From positions 105,936,417 through 106,000,416 of the forward strand of contig CM023449.1 in NCBI GenBank assembly GCA_013339765.2: a stretch of 64,000 bases of DNA. The letters run 5' to 3'. The DNA is from Haemaphysalis longicornis. Taxonomy: Eukaryota > Arthropoda > Arachnida > Ixodida > Ixodidae. The notes beneath the pieces are model-generated. The model searched no databases and was not told the origin of the DNA. It saw only the letters and a program-made list of their open reading frames with translations. The position numbers and the translations under genes are program-made. Shown here in pieces: positions 32,158 through 43,836 of this stretch (within the stretch, counting starts at the first letter, position 1; every line of letters begins with the position of its first letter).

Positions 32158-33480
32158 GTGGACAATCCCAGCCATGATCTACATCAGGATGCTGTGGACA
32201 ATCCCCCGCCTGTTGACATCGAGCAATCATGTTCTCGTGTTTCCTGCAATCAACTGCTGGGGAGATTGGTCACCGATGGTGCCGAATTTTCCAGTGAACA
32301 CATCAACAAGATCACCGAAGTAGGAAAAATTCTAATGAACATTTTGTCTGACTCTCGGAATAAGATCAATGTCTCGGTACGAGAAAAAGTGATGGAAATG
32401 TTTTTTTGATATGCAGAGCTTGGTCATGGCTCTCTCTACACAGCTCTCTCCTGCCGAGGGTAGAATTGAAGAACACGTACTCAGGTGGCAGACGCTAAAC
32501 AAAGTGGGACCCAGGATTCACACTTGCCAACACCACCGCACGTTTCATATGTGGACGTTCTCAGAAATGATCAAACGGCTCGGAGCAGTGGGTCTGTTGG
32601 TCCCAACTTTCCAGAGGCAAATAGCACTCGTCAGTCCAGCAACATGAAGCAGACCGCCGCATTCATGAACGACCCCAGTCATGTTCTTTTTCTTACTCCG
32701 GTTCATCCGTCTGGTCATCCCGGGCCTGATACAATATCACTCCTCAAGTCTACGTTTGGTAATGACCCCTCCGGAATTGGGGTAAAACAAGTTAAATTAA
32801 TCCCTACAAGATCGGGGCTCACCGTCGTGTCTGCCGACCGCACCTCTATAGATAACTTGGAAAAGGCACTCGAGAATCACTTGCAGTTAAAAACAGCGCT
32901 CAGAATTTCTCGCCCACCCCGCCGTATGCCTAAGTTCAAAATATCTGGAGTGGATCCGAGTATTATTCCTGGAATTTTGCGAGCGAACATTAACGCTCGC
33001 AATGGTCTGGACATACCTGAAGAAGGCTTTAGACATCGCACCTACTTCAAAGATCGTTCTGGCAATAATCTACACATTATCGAGGTTTCCCCTTCTGTGT
33101 ACAAACTACTGAAAGACCGAGACCGTCTCCTTATTGGCTGGACCTCCTGCTCTATAAAAGAAAAACTTCTATGTTCCTGCTTGCAACCGGTGCTGTTCGT
33201 ATGGTCATGTATATACCCGTTGTACTTCGGATCATGTCTGTTGCCCTTACTGCGCTGAAAACCACTCTGCAGCAGAATGCACGCTCACAGATAAAAATAA
33301 GGTGGTATGCCGTGAGTGCCGCGCTGCGGGTAGACGCCATGATCACACGTTCAACGCGCCGTGCTGCTCTACTATTGCCTCGCGCATTACAAGACTGCGT
33401 GCAAAAACAATTTATGAGGACGCCACGCCCGCTCACTCTCCTTCCGCAACTTCGTAAAGATCACAATGGAAATATATTAC
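32158..33480 (+). pseudogene. R1/LOA-like ORF1: gag-like protein with zinc knuckles
   Basis: Frame 32485-33258 carries SHVLFLTPVHPSGHPGPDTI, KQVKLIPTRSGLTVVSADRT and FKISGVDPSIIPGILRANI, the gag core of this group. A frame change near 33150 is needed to reach three Cys/His clusters: CNRCCSYGHVYTRC, CPYCAENHSAAEC, and CRECRAAGRRHDHTFNAPCC (about 33185-33375). Upstream, 32158-32409 is a separate frame with a stop at 32407, so ORF1 is broken at least twice. The knuckles would bind the element RNA. Confidence 0.75.
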
Positions 33481-33626
33481 TCATTTAACTGCACTCACTT
33501 ACCTACAAACAAAAACCTTCTGTATTGTTATTTTTCGCCTCGTAAGCACTGTGAATGTGCTATAGCTGTTTCAGTTTTTCATTTAATTATCTCCTGTTTT
33601 AACGCCCGGACCTTCAAAAATGTGAA

Positions 33627-35770
33627 ATGGCTTCATTGATATTCCTTCAAGCGAACCTTGACCACACCCGTGCCGCCACCGGTAATCTTGTAGATTTTAT
33701 AAAATCGGATGACTTTGACGTCACAGTGATGTGTGATCCATATGCTCGTGGATCTACGATTCCAGGAATACCAGAAAGCTGGAATATGTTTTGTCACCCA
33801 CACACACCCCGTTGTGTAGTGGTTATCCACGACCCAGGTTCGACGTGTTCCCTATTTCCATCTCCCCATACATTGTGGCTCTGCAGCTGGAAACTGACAA
33901 GCTGGCGTTGCTATTGATAGGAGTTTATGCAGCACCATCGGTACCCCTTTCTTATATATTAACATCAGTAGAAGTAATTTTAGACAGTCATCCTATGGTA
34001 AACGTTGCAATCGCCGGAGACTTTAACTCAAGAAATCCACTATGGGGTGGCACCGTTTTGAACAGCCGTGGAGATGAGCTAGCGAAATTTATTCACGCTC
34101 GGCATTTACTGCTTTTGAACGACTCCAGCTCCATACCGACATACGCAACGCCATATGCTGATACCTGGATTGACATCACTTTAGTTGCTGGACCTATCTG
34201 GACAAGGGAAACCTTCTGGAAGGTTCGAGACACCCCTACACTTTCGGAACACAGATATATCGAGTTTGGCCTTCGATCGTCTTCTCTTTCCCGACAGAAA
34301 CGCCTGACCAAGACTGGAGCAAGACGACTCGTGGAAGAGCTCGTTGAGGACCCTTGGCTTAACGACTTGAACCCACACCACGTGGCGTCACCGGACTTAC
34401 TCGACAATACTTTAGACTGTTTCTATCAAAAATTTCTTAGGTTAAAACAAAAACATGAACGTGCACCTACAAAATTTAACGGCAATATTTGGTGGACTGA
34501 TGAACTAGCCAAAGAAAGATCTACTGTTCGCACACTACGCCGAAGATATCAAAGATGCCGCGATCCGCTATTGAAGAATGATCTCCGTTTTATCTATTAT
34601 AGGTCTCTGGCCAGATATAGATGCAGAATAGAACAAGCTAAAGAAATTGCCATTCGAAGAAATTGCACAATGGCATCAAGAAAAAACATCTTCGGCCTCC
34701 CTTTCACCACTGCATTTCAAAAATGCTCCTCCCAATCGGCACTTCCGGCCCTCTTGACTTCCAACGACGACCTAACTACCAACACATTGGAGTCTGCAGG
34801 TCTTCTTCTGGAGCGCCTCCTGCCAACTGACTTAACTCAGAATGACACGCTCGCTCATCGTGCCTTAAGAATATTCGTTACCAGAAACACGTATGCAACG
34901 CCGACCGACGATGATGATTTCACCATTACGGAACTTCAAAAGGCAATCAGAGATTTGAACCCTAACGCTGCTTCAGGACTTGATTGTATCACGAACTACA
35001 TGATGCAACTGTTATTTCTTTTTGCATGTCCGTTTTTGCTTTTGATATTTAATGGTGCTTTACACCTCGGCCACTTCCCACCGCACTGGAAGAAAGCCAG
35101 GGTTACCTTTCTCCTGAAGCCTGGTCGTCCTCCGCAAGAACCAAAATCATATAGGACAATTTGCATCACCTCCATTTTTGGCAAAGTCTTGGAACGGATG
35201 CTAAATGCACGTCTTTATTTTTTCATGCACCGGGCGCAACTCCTCCACCCCAATCAATACGGATTTACTCAAGGACAAAGCTCCACTTCTGCTCTATATG
35301 CCCTTCGATTACAGCGGCAGCAGTGTAGAGATGAGGGAAGAGTTGCGTTAATCCTCTCTCTCGACTTTGAAGGGGCTTTTGATTCCATCTGGCATCCTGC
35401 TCTGCTTTATTTCTTTCGAACTCATAACTGCCCTTCCAACATTTACAATGTTCTGTCGTCGTTTTTGAAAGGCCGTACAGTTCATTACAAGACGTTTTCG
35501 GGAGAGATACAGGCAATGACAACAAAAGGCAGCCCTCAAGGATCTCCACTGAGTCCTTTGCTGTGGAATGCCTGTCTGTATGATTTACTCAAATTGGAAA
35601 TGCCAGAAGATGCGTACATACAGGCATACGCTGATGACAGCATAATTCTAATAAAGGGTCGTACGAGAAGACAATTGGAAGGCATTGCGGAGGAGGCGTT
35701 GAAGAGAGTACATCGATGGTGTCAAGGTGTCAAGTTGGTACTGAGTTGGGGAACCAGGAGCGATACGTAA
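33627..35770 (+). pseudogene. R1/LOA-like ORF2: endonuclease and reverse transcriptase
   Basis: Frame 33627-33917 opens with LIFLQANLDHTRAATGNLVD, the usual R1/LOA nuclease start. After a one-base change near 33830 the frame 33791-35770 runs 659 codons. Nuclease blocks are VAIAGDFNSRNPLWGG, DTWIDITLV and LSEHRYIEF. RT blocks are NAASGLDCITNYMM, KSYRTICITSIFGKVLERML, QYGFTQGQSSTSAL, LSLDFEGAFDSIW, KGSPQGSPLSPLLWN and QAYADDSIILI, with catalytic YADD at 35627-35638. The active site is intact. The frame ends by frameshift at 35770, and the remainder continues at 35849. Confidence 0.87.
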
Positions 35771-35848
35771 GCCTACCGTGAGACTGGGCGGGGTCAGTAT
35801 TAGGCACGTCACCGAACTAAAATATAAGGTGTCATATTTGATCGTCAC

Positions 35849-37197
35849 TTGACATTTGTGGCTCATACAAATTATTTGAAAGAACGTTTGGAAAAAATGA
35901 TGGCGGCCTTAACGAAATTTGCCCGAATGCATACTTACGTGAACACAGATCACTTGCGACAACTTTATCTACACGTTGTACTGCCTGTGGCAACATATGC
36001 AGCTCCTGCGTGGTGGTACACACACCAGCACGACAGCTTGAAGGCTCGTGTGCATTCTCTAATGAGATCTCCTTTATTTGCCGTTACAGGAGCATACACC
36101 ACCACTCGCACTGCTGCCCTCGAGGTGATTGCAAATGTTCCGCCGCTGAGCATTCACCTGGATATTCAAACTCGATTATTCCTTCTGTTCCACCGGAAGC
36201 AAACCATTACGTTTCACACACTTACAGTTAACCCATCTGAAATTGACTTTCCCATTGACTTATCTTCAATTCATCCGGCACGACGAACTAGCATTCCCTT
36301 CCAGCGCTTGAGCGTCCAACAGGTACCTCACATCATGTCACGACCGGGACTGCATGCGTATACAGACGGCTCCCACACTTCCACGTCTGCTGGCGCTGCA
36401 TTTGTCGTTTTTTGAGACCTTGACACCATAGAAGCCGTCCAAAGATTCCGCTTGGTTTCCCCCACTAGTTCTTTCAATGCTGAAACAATAGCCCTGCACC
36501 AACTAATCCAGTATTTCTTCTGTAACACACCCACTTCCCCGTTGCACATATATACAGACTGCCTCTTCCTACTCATGGCCCTGAACAACCCTTTCACCAT
36601 TTAAAGCAGCATCCAAATCCTCTAAGGACAACATCAGCTCTCTTGCATCCATCGTACCAGTACATATACCAGTACCAGTCCCCAGTCACTCTGGAGTCTG
36701 GGGAAATGAACTTGTTGACATAATAGCAACTCACGCCGCAACGCGAGGTGTAGATGTGCGCGGCAAAATCACTAAGCACATGCTCCGTTCTGCTTTACTA
36801 AAAGCTGGTCGCTTAGTGTGGCAGAACTCCTGGTCGACCAATCACTGCAGTACAGAACTGTATCGATGGACCCCGAGTGTTTTGGATATACCGAGGTGTT
36901 TCCCGCCCCCCAGGAAACTGACTACATTGTTAACAGGCCATGGACGTTTCCCGCACTACTTTTACCGCCTGCAATTACAGAACAATTCCCAGTGTTTTTG
37001 TGGACACAGTGCCTCATCTGTGGCTCATTACTTACTGGACTGCGTTAAAAGCAAGACCCTACATCCACAAATTGCAGAGGCTCACAAGGCAGCCTCTTGA
37101 ACCACCACACCTGAGATCTCTACTTAATGACAACGCTGCAATCAAAATCCTTACACACCTTGTGGACTACGTGGCTAGGTCTGTACCAGAAGTTTGA
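35849..37197 (+). pseudogene. R1/LOA-like ORF2: RT C-terminus and RNase H
   Basis: 35849-36415 carries VLPVATYAAPAWW, TTTRTAALEVIANVPPLSIH and GLHAYTDGSHTSTSAGAAF, the first RNase H acidic box (YTDGS). The next box, FNAETIALHQLI, and IYTDCLFLLMALNN are in a shifted frame to 36600. PVPSHSGVWGNELVD, containing the His box, and QCFCGHSASSVAHYLLDC appear near 36690-37060. At least three frame changes occur. A small local repeat (CCAGTACATATACCAGTACC) lies at 36658-36680. Confidence 0.8.
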
Positions 37198-38030
37198 CTG
37201 CCTCGCCTGTCTTTCTGGAAGCAAACTTCAACAAGATACGAAGTCATAAGCCGTCACGTGACTTGTGTGGTGATGTGTTGCGCAGTGTAATACAGCAGTG
37301 CGGTGATCTGTGGAGACTGTACCATCGGCCTAATACGCGTTAGTAGTAGCTCATACGTCACCTAAGTGCGGTTTGGTGAATGATGAACTCTAGTTTTGGA
37401 CCACAGTGATGCAGACACGGCAGCGCAGTGAAGTGTATTTAAAGTGAATGACTGTACAATGTGAAAAGCGGTGCAAACTGTAGTGCACGATAGTCTTTAC
37501 TTTACAGCCGAGTACTGTTTATTTGAACTATGTGGTTTTGTGTCACTTCTAGCCGGTTTATTTCTGGTTGATTTGTTTTAGAGTGATCGTTGTGTCCATG
37601 GGTCTGCATGTGGTGAGAAAAGGGTCATTGATGTACCAACTAATTTTGCATAGTTCTGGAACTCAATGTAATGACATTGCTATAGTGGACTGTTTTGCAC
37701 GTATTTTTTTTGTGTGTTCTCATTTTATAACGCTTTTCAACTTTTTTGGCCTCTTCACTGTCATATTGTTAGATTTAAAAAAGTAGCTGTGATGTATAGG
37801 ATTATTTTAGTGTGGATGTAGACAGTAGCGCCTTTGGATGTGGAGTGTGATTTTTTTTCTTTTTATCAACATCAAATCGGCTTTTTTCTAAAAGTATTTT
37901 GGCCTAGTGCCTATTTTATTTATTTTGAATTGGTTTAAACCTGCGATAGCTCTGTTGGTGCGGGTTTTGTCCTAGATTTTTTTTAGTTTTTTTTAGTGTG
38001 TACATTAGAGGACAGGAAATAAATGGGATT

Positions 38031-38637
38031 AAATGGGTCGAGCATTTTCGGTGCTGTCTTTGTCGCCGACCCATACACAACACTGCGGTAGTCGAGCCGA
38101 GACCTCACCAAGGCTGTATAAAAGCACAGCAGGAGTTTGGCGGCCCAATAAGACTGATGTGGAAGCCAATTTTTATTGTTTTTAAGCATTTGCTTTTGAG
38201 CTGTTTGATATAAGGAATGAATTTAGCTTCTCATTGAATAAAATATCTGAAAACTTCTGCTCCTCATTCACAGGAATTCGCACGTTCTCAAGAGTGATAT
38301 CTAGGTCCGGGTGGACCCCATGCTTCCTGGAGAAAAGAAAACAAGAGCGCTTTCCGGGTTTTATTTTGAAACCATTCTTGTCAGCCCAGCTGAAAAGTTC
38401 GTTGACTTCATGCTGTACTTCAAGTTCGCAGATGGACATGTTACACGATGTAAAGGATATATGCACGTCGTCTACACCCATAAAATAAGAGGTTGTAGGT
38501 GACAATGTTTTTCAAAAGTGTTCTTATATACTATGAAGAGAGTTCGAATCAACGCGCCACCATGCGGCGCGCCAGTTTCTGGCCCGTGGACCTTTGAGGG
38601 TGCACACCCAACTCTAACTCGAAACGTTCTCTCCGAC
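38031..38637 (-). mobile_element. I-like copy C, 5' segment (RT)
   Basis: Minus-strand sequence matches copy A from about 2457 to 3072 and encodes RT with TSYFMGVDDVHISF (Asp pair at 38466-38471) and GLILKPG-type linker sequence. It ends at CTCTCCGACA, where gypsy sequence starts. Copy C is therefore 5'-truncated inside the RT. Confidence 0.8.
38182..38505 (-). pseudogene. I-like copy C: RT palm fragment
   Basis: A 107-codon frame with SYFMGVDDVHISFTSCNMS, ELEVQHEVNELFSWADKNGF and LENVRIPVNEEQKF. The catalytic pair VDD is kept, but the Tyr before it is Gly (MGVDD). It matches residues around the active site of copy A's 869-codon frame, which has YEYD there. Confidence 0.8.
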
Positions 38638-39330
38638 AAGGCATGTTTCAGCTCACGGACCTCCCCTCTCTCTTTTAAGTGACCGAGACACCGATTCGTT
38701 GAAGCAGTTCTTAGCGGACGTTATCCGGTCTGCCGGTACCATCCTCAAGGCCACGTCAGCTCATCGTCCTGAAACAAATGGCCTGACAGAACGCTTTCAT
38801 CTTACTCAGATGTGGTTTATTTCTATATCAACCCCGATCAAACAAATTGGGCCGCAATTCTTCGTTTTGTAACGTACGCCTACAACACTGCTTTACAAAG
38901 TATAACGGGAGTTTCACCGTTCGTCCCCATGTATAGCCGGCATCCTGCCAGGTTTCTGCAGCAGTTAACATGACAAATCAATTTGGTTCTCGTGTGGCGC
39001 ATTTCCTGATCCTGGCTCTATTGAACACTGAGTTCAGCCACAATAACCGGAAGTATCGCTACGATACAGATCGCTGGACGTCACCTTTGAGCCAGGAGAC
39101 GAAGTGTTGCTTTTGGCACCTCTAGGTGCTCCAGGACTGTGTGAAAAGTTTATGCCCCGCCTGATTGGCCCGTGCACAGTACTTTAGAGTACCTCTCCCG
39201 TGAAAAACTTTGTTACTCCTACGTGTGGTGTCACTGACTGCCCGTGCCTGGGCGTTGAGACTGTGCATGTTTCGCGTCTTAAATGCTTTCTTCGCCGATC
39301 TCCATACCTCTGACTTGCGGGTAGGTTGGC
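38638..39330 (+). pseudogene. Gypsy-type integrase C-terminal remnant
   Basis: Plus-strand fragments read DRDTDSLKQFLADVIRSAG, KATSAHRPETNGLTERFH (with the last catalytic Glu of the DDE triad), NWAAILRFVTYAYNTALQS and GVSPFVPMYSRHPARFL. A DEVLLLAP block and a C-terminal region follow, with stops. This is the distal integrase of a Ty3/gypsy element related to, but distinct from, gypsy element 1. RT and the first two integrase acidic residues are missing. Confidence 0.8.
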
Positions 39331-39589
39331 CGCTTTTACCGCCGGGAAGTTAGTGTGAGCGATGTTTTCATACCGATCGCGACAGTAGTAATTGTCCCCA
39401 CTCATAGCACCCAGAAACAGTGCCATCATCAGCATCATCTTCATTTACGCGCCACTGGCTGTCACTCTGACATCCCGAGCCAAGCGCGACCTTCATCTTC
39501 GTAGGAGGCTCTGATGATTGATCCTTTCGAAAATCCATAATAAATGCTCTGTGTTTCTCCGTGCGTTTGCCTTTTCATATGTATTGTAT
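39331..39589. other. Short unassigned stretch
   Basis: It may be the 3' end or LTR of the gypsy remnant (CATCATCAGCATCATCTTCATTT near 39424), but no partner LTR is present. Confidence 0.35.
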
Positions 39590-39661
39590 GTATGTATGTA
39601 TGTACCCAGAAGGGAAGCTTCCTGTCAACCCCCGGGGCGTGACTAGAATGTCTACAGCCTG

Positions 39662-39662
<1 letters not shown>
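39590..39662 (-). repeat. SINE fragment, reverse orientation
   Basis: Its reverse complement (CTGTAGACATTCTAGTCACG, CCCCGGGGGTT) resembles the middle of the SINE body at 40088-40125 in plus orientation. Confidence 0.5.
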
Positions 39663-39663
<1 letters not shown>

Positions 39664-39738
<75 letters not shown>

Positions 39739-39763
39739 TATATCTATAGATATATATATATAT
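39664..39763. repeat. TA-dinucleotide microsatellite
   Basis: About 100 bp of nearly pure (TA)n. It separates an inverted SINE fragment from a forward SINE copy. Confidence 0.95.
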
Positions 39764-40228
39764 CGCACCAGACCAGACCAGACCGGTTATCGCACCAGAC
39801 CGGTATTCTGGAGGTCGTGGGTTCGGATCCCACCTGGCGGGCATTTTTCTTCACTTTCTTTCTTTCTTTTTCCAAATTCCTAATCTGTTTCAATGATCTA
39901 CCACATCCTCCCCTTTGCTTTCCGAGGTTTTCTCGACTGGCCAACCCTTATTTCTGTGTTATTTTCAACGAGCCCCTCATTTCCTATTCTGATTCGCTAC
40001 ATGCATAGCGAGGGCCTCTGTTCTGGCAGTCTTGTTGCCAAAGGGAGCTTAAGAGGGTTCAAAGCTGGTCGACCACTCTGGACATGTCGTAGACACTCGA
40101 GTCACGACCCGGGGGTTAAAAAGAAGGTCCCCTTCACCCCGATTAGTCCGAATGGCGCTGGCTACCACCCCCAAGCACAGGAAACAAACATACCTAACAT
40201 AAATACCCCAGAAAGTGAATGGAAAATC
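39764..40228 (+). repeat. tRNA-derived SINE, copy 1 (5'-truncated head)
   Basis: A partial tRNA-like head (39786-39842) ends GGTCGTGGGTTCGGATCCCA, with the B box and the 3' acceptor strand CTGGCGGGC. The body follows: TTTCTTTCTTTTTCCAAATT, CAATGATCTACCACATCCTC, CCCTTTGCTTTCCGAGG. Copy 1 extends further than copy 2, through GTAGACACTCGAGTCACGAC to AATACCCCAGAAAGTGAATG. The head is preceded by a short stutter of CCAGACCAGACC. Confidence 0.75.
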
Positions 40229-40454
40229 GCCCCCGCCGGTAGCGTAGTGGTTATCGCACCAGACCGGTATTCTGGAGGTCGTGGTTCGGATCCCACCTGG
40301 CGGGCATTTTTTCTTCACTTCTTTCTTTCTTCCAAATTCCTAATCTGTTTCAATGATCTACCACATCCTCCCCTTTGCTTTCCGAGGTTTCTCGACTGCC
40401 AACCCTATTCTGTGTATTTTCAACGAGCCCCTCATTTCCTATTCTGATTCGCTA
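40229..40454 (+). repeat. tRNA-derived SINE, copy 2
   Basis: The tRNA-like head (40231-40305) is complete. It folds with acceptor strands CCCGCC/GGCGGG, a D arm TAGCGTAGTGG, an anticodon stem CCAGA/TCTGG and a T arm GTGGTTCGGATCCCAC. The anticodon loop lacks the universal U33 (CCGGTAT), so it is a SINE head and not a working tRNA. The body is almost identical to copy 1 and ends in a TA run. Confidence 0.8.
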
Positions 40455-40472
40455 TATATATATATATATATA

Positions 40473-40512
<40 letters not shown>
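40455..40512. repeat. TA-rich microsatellite
   Basis: (TA)n with a few TAA interruptions, between SINE copy 2 and gypsy element 1. Confidence 0.93.
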
Positions 40513-40516
<4 letters not shown>

Positions 40517-40572
40517 TTACGTGGCAATTCTCCAATTCCTTTCGCAAAGAGCACTCGGGGACAACCCTCACC

Positions 40573-41790
40573 ATGACTGCGGCTGGCCAGGCCGCTACAG
40601 GCCAGACCATCATCCTCACCCACCCCGCGAACCCGGTAAATTCAGCGGCACCGATGACGTCGACGTAGAAGACTGGATCCTTATGTACTAGCGTTCATTA
40701 GCCCAAACCGCTGGACCCCACATTCATGCTCGCCAACCTGGACCTCTACCTTAAAGGTACGGCCAAGGATTGGTTTGACACAAACGAGGACCGCCTCACC
40801 AGTTGGGACGCTTGCAAAGAAGAGCTGAAGGCACTGTTCGGACGATCCGAGAGTCGGCAGCTGGAAGCCAAAAATGACCTTGCCTCCCGCGTGCAAAGCC
40901 CCTCTGAATCGTACGTTACTTACATTCAGAGCGTGCTATCTCTTTGCTACAAAGTCGACCGTCAGATGTCGGAGGAAGAAAAAGTGGGCCACGTCTTAAA
41001 AGGCATAGCCGACGATGCTTTTAACCTTCTACTTTTCAAGAACTGCGACAAAGTTGACACCCTTATCGCCGAATGTCGTCGCTTTGAGCTGGCGAAAAGC
41101 CGCCGAATCGCTCAAAAATTCACCCGGCTCCCTAACACGGCTGCGACCTGTTCCTGCGAAGATAACCTTCCAGCCGCCAGCAGGACAGCGCACTTCCACA
41201 GGGATGTCGCCAACTCCAGATATTATCACAAGAATTGTACGTCGCGAGATTGAGGCCATTGCCCCAACTTGCTTCCTGCACGACGCCCAGAACTCTTCCG
41301 CGGTCCCTGTACCTCTCATACAGGCAGTTGTGCGCGAAGAGCTGCTTAACCTAGGAGTGCAGCCAAGTTGCTCCGTGAGTCACCCATGCGCTCGTTATGG
41401 TCCACCCATCAGCCCTTCTCGGTGCGACAATATGCCGCCACGTTTCCAGAGCCGCCCTCCCCTGATGAATGGCGGACTCCTGACGACCGGCCGATCTGTT
41501 TCAACTGCAGACGGGTAGGCCACGTGGCTCGATACTGCCGGAGCCGTCCATTTCCGGCCCGCCAGAACAACTTCTACCAGTACCCTGACGACCCTCCTCG
41601 ACGCTTCTACTCCCGCTGTCAGCCGCAGCCGAACACCGCTCATTCCGCCGACAACCGCTGGTGTGGTCGTTCCCCATCGCCGCAGCGTAGCCAGTCCCGT
41701 TCTCCTCGTCCGCTTTTCCCTCGCCGACCCCGCCGACCAGCTACTCGAGACCCTCCCAGGAGAACTAGAGGATGCAGCCCCCGGAGGTGA
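40573..41790 (+). pseudogene. Gypsy 1 Gag with CCHC zinc knuckle
   Basis: Gag blocks can be read in order: EPGKFSGTDDVDVEDWILMY, FMLANLDLYLKGTAKDWF, ESYVTYIQSVLSLCYKVD and EKVGHVLKGIADDAFNLLLF. The knuckle is RPICFNCRRVGHVARYCRSR (C-x2-C-x4-H-x4-C) at about 41495-41545. An Arg/Pro-rich tail follows. The matching frame changes near 40690, 41250 and 41370, so Gag is broken. The knuckle frame ends at 41790 and overlaps the pol frame (open by 41663). Pol lies in the +1 frame relative to this part of Gag. Confidence 0.82.
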
Positions 41791-43111
41791 CGCTGCATTT
41801 TCCGACCGACCTGAAAATCCTCTGATAACACTGCGAGCCGAAAAGAACTTGTTGGACGTGAAAGTTGATGGTGTCGATGTGAGTGCGCTTATTGACACCG
41901 GGGCGCAAGTATCGGTCATGAGTGCGAAGCTTCGGTGTCGTCTTCGAAAAGTTTTGACCCCAGCCACTTTGTGTCTCCGGGTCGCTGACGGAGGTACCCC
42001 AGCGGTCGCCGGTATGTGCACCGCGCGCGTCACCATCGCTGGCCATGACACAACAGTCCTGTTCGCCGTTTTAGACCACTGCACCCATGACCTTATTCTA
42101 GGCCAAGATTTTTTGTCGGATCATTCAGCGCTCATAGATTGTTCTCTCGGCCTCATCCACCTCGACCTTCCACTGCCACCAGTCACCATCGAAGAACCCT
42201 TGCCGCGTCTGTGCTGTCTCGAAGATGTTCGTTTACCGCCTCAAGCATTCACTTATATCCTGCTGTTCATCTCTTCCCCTGTACCGGACGGGGATTACGT
42301 CGTATCGCCAACCACACCCGTTGCACTGGAGCGCAGAGTGAAGCTACCACACACAGTTGTCAGAATCAAGGAAAGCAGAGCATCTCTTCCGTTTCTCAAT
42401 TTCAGCTTTTGCGTGCAATCGCTGCCCAAAGGAACCACTCTTGGTCATCTGTCCCCTTTAGGAGAGCACAACCTTTCTGTTTTAACGGCCGATCCCCAAA
42501 AACATCCCGCCGATGACTTTTCTTGTGCCCCTTCCCCGACTGAACCATACTCAACGATGTTGGCTCCCGATCTCCTCCCTGCACAGTCCGTTGAGCTCCG
42601 CCGACTGCTAGCATCCTATTGGGACATTTTCAATCTCAAAGACCGCCCTTTAGGTAAAGGTTTGTCGGTCAAGCATCGAATTATTACAGGAAGTGCAAGC
42701 CCAATTCACAAACGCCCGTACAGAGTTTCCCGTGCGGAGAGGCGAGTAATCCAACAAGAAGTGGATAAGATGCTGGCGAAGGATATCATTGAACCTTCCT
42801 GCAGCCCATGGGCTTCACCAGTGGTTCTAGTCAAGAAAAAAGACGGCACATGGCGGTTTTGCGTGGACTATCGACACCCTAATGCCGTCAAGAAGAAGGA
42901 CGTTTATCCCCTTCCGCGGATAGATGACGCCCTTGACTGCCTCCACGGAGCCAAGTATTTTTCATCCATCGACCTTCGGTCGGGATATTGGCAAATTGCC
43001 GTGGATGAAATGGACCGTGAGAAGACCGACTTCATAACACCTGATGGTCTTTATCAGTTCAAAGTGATGCCCTTTGGCCTCTGCAACGCTCCAGCAACAT
43101 TGAACGCATGA
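41663..43111 (+). pseudogene. Gypsy 1 Pol: aspartic protease and RT N-terminal part
   Basis: The protease carries ALIDTGAQVSVMS, with the DTGA active site at 41894-41905, and the later LILGQDFL block. RT begins at about residue 340 with HRIITGSASPIHKRPYRVS, then KDIIEPSCSPWASPVVLVKK, RFCVDYRHPNAVKKKDVYPL and YFSSIDLRSGYWQIAV. The frame ends at 43111, at FGLCNAPAT, through a small indel. The rest of RT continues at 43108 in the next frame. Confidence 0.88.
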
Positions 43112-43836
43112 TGGACTCACTGCTCCAGGGCTTTAAGTGGTCCACATGCCTCTGTTACTTGGACGATCTTATCGTTTTTTCGCCTTCGTTTACCACCCAT
43201 CTCGAGCACCTTTCTGAGATTCTGGCACTTTTCCGACGGGCGGGTCTCCAGCTAAATTCTTCAAAATGTCATTTCGGCCGTAGACAAATAGCAATCCTGG
43301 GGCACCTCGTTGACGCCAGGGGAGTTCAACCCGACCCGGATAAAGTTCGCGCAGTCCAGAACTTCCCGGCAGCACGCTCAACAAAAGACGTCAGAAGCTT
43401 TCTGAGACTCTGTTCTTACTTCCGCCGGTTTATCAAGGACTTTGCGCACATTGCCCGACCCCTTACCGGCCTGCTGAAGAAAAACGTTCCGTTTTCCTGG
43501 GGCTCCGATCAAATGGCCGCTTTTACCACCATAGTTTCCGCGCTCAACAATGCACCACTTCTGGCTCATTTTGATCCTCATGCGCCCACAGAAGTCCGCA
43601 CGGATGCCAGTGGTTACGGTATCGGGGTGGTCTTGGCGCAACGACAAGGTGGACTGGAGCGTGTTATCGCCTATGCCAGCCGCCTTCTTTCCAACCCAGA
43701 GCGCAACTACTCAATCACTGAAAAAGAATGTCTCGCTCTTGTGTGGTCAGTGACCAAGTTCCCGTGCTTACCTGCACGGCCGCCCGTTTACGGTCGTGAC
43801 AGACCATCACCGCGCTGTGCTGGCTCTCTTCGCTAA
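43108..43836 (+). pseudogene. Gypsy 1 Pol: RT palm and RNase H
   Basis: The frame carries CLCYLDDLIVFSP, with catalytic YLDD at 43156-43167, then LGHLVDARGVQPDPDKVRAV and LRLCSYFRRFIKDFAHIARP. RNase H has EVRTDASGYGIGVVLAQRQ and a YSITEKECLALVWSV box. Near 43760 the frame slips. The rest of RNase H and the connection (VTDHHRAVLALF-type sequence, DADCLSRHPV near 43925) are in other frames. Confidence 0.87.

Larger units (their letters stand above)
31757..38030 (+). mobile_element. R1/LOA-like non-LTR element with RNase H, inserted in I-like copy C
   Basis: Plus-strand order is a 5' UTR (31757-32157), ORF1 with zinc knuckles (32158-33480), ORF2 with endonuclease, RT and RNase H (33627-37197), and a 3' region of about 830 bp. 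No long target-site duplication is seen. The flanks GGATGCAGGAC and GGGTCGAGC together match copy A's continuous GATGCAACACAGGGTCAAGC. A gag-like ORF1, AYADD in the RT and a downstream RNase H point to the R1/LOA/Tad cluster. The exact clade needs a phylogeny. Confidence 0.8.

Noticed and set aside
39662..39844. Tyr/Ile repeat proteins at TA tracts (also near 40432-40623 and 45333-45839)
   Set aside because: They are translations of (TA)n microsatellites.
40231..40305. A cloverleaf-compatible tRNA sequence
   Set aside because: The anticodon loop has C where U33 is required, it is followed by a SINE body, and a near copy lies 460 bp away. Treated as a SINE head.
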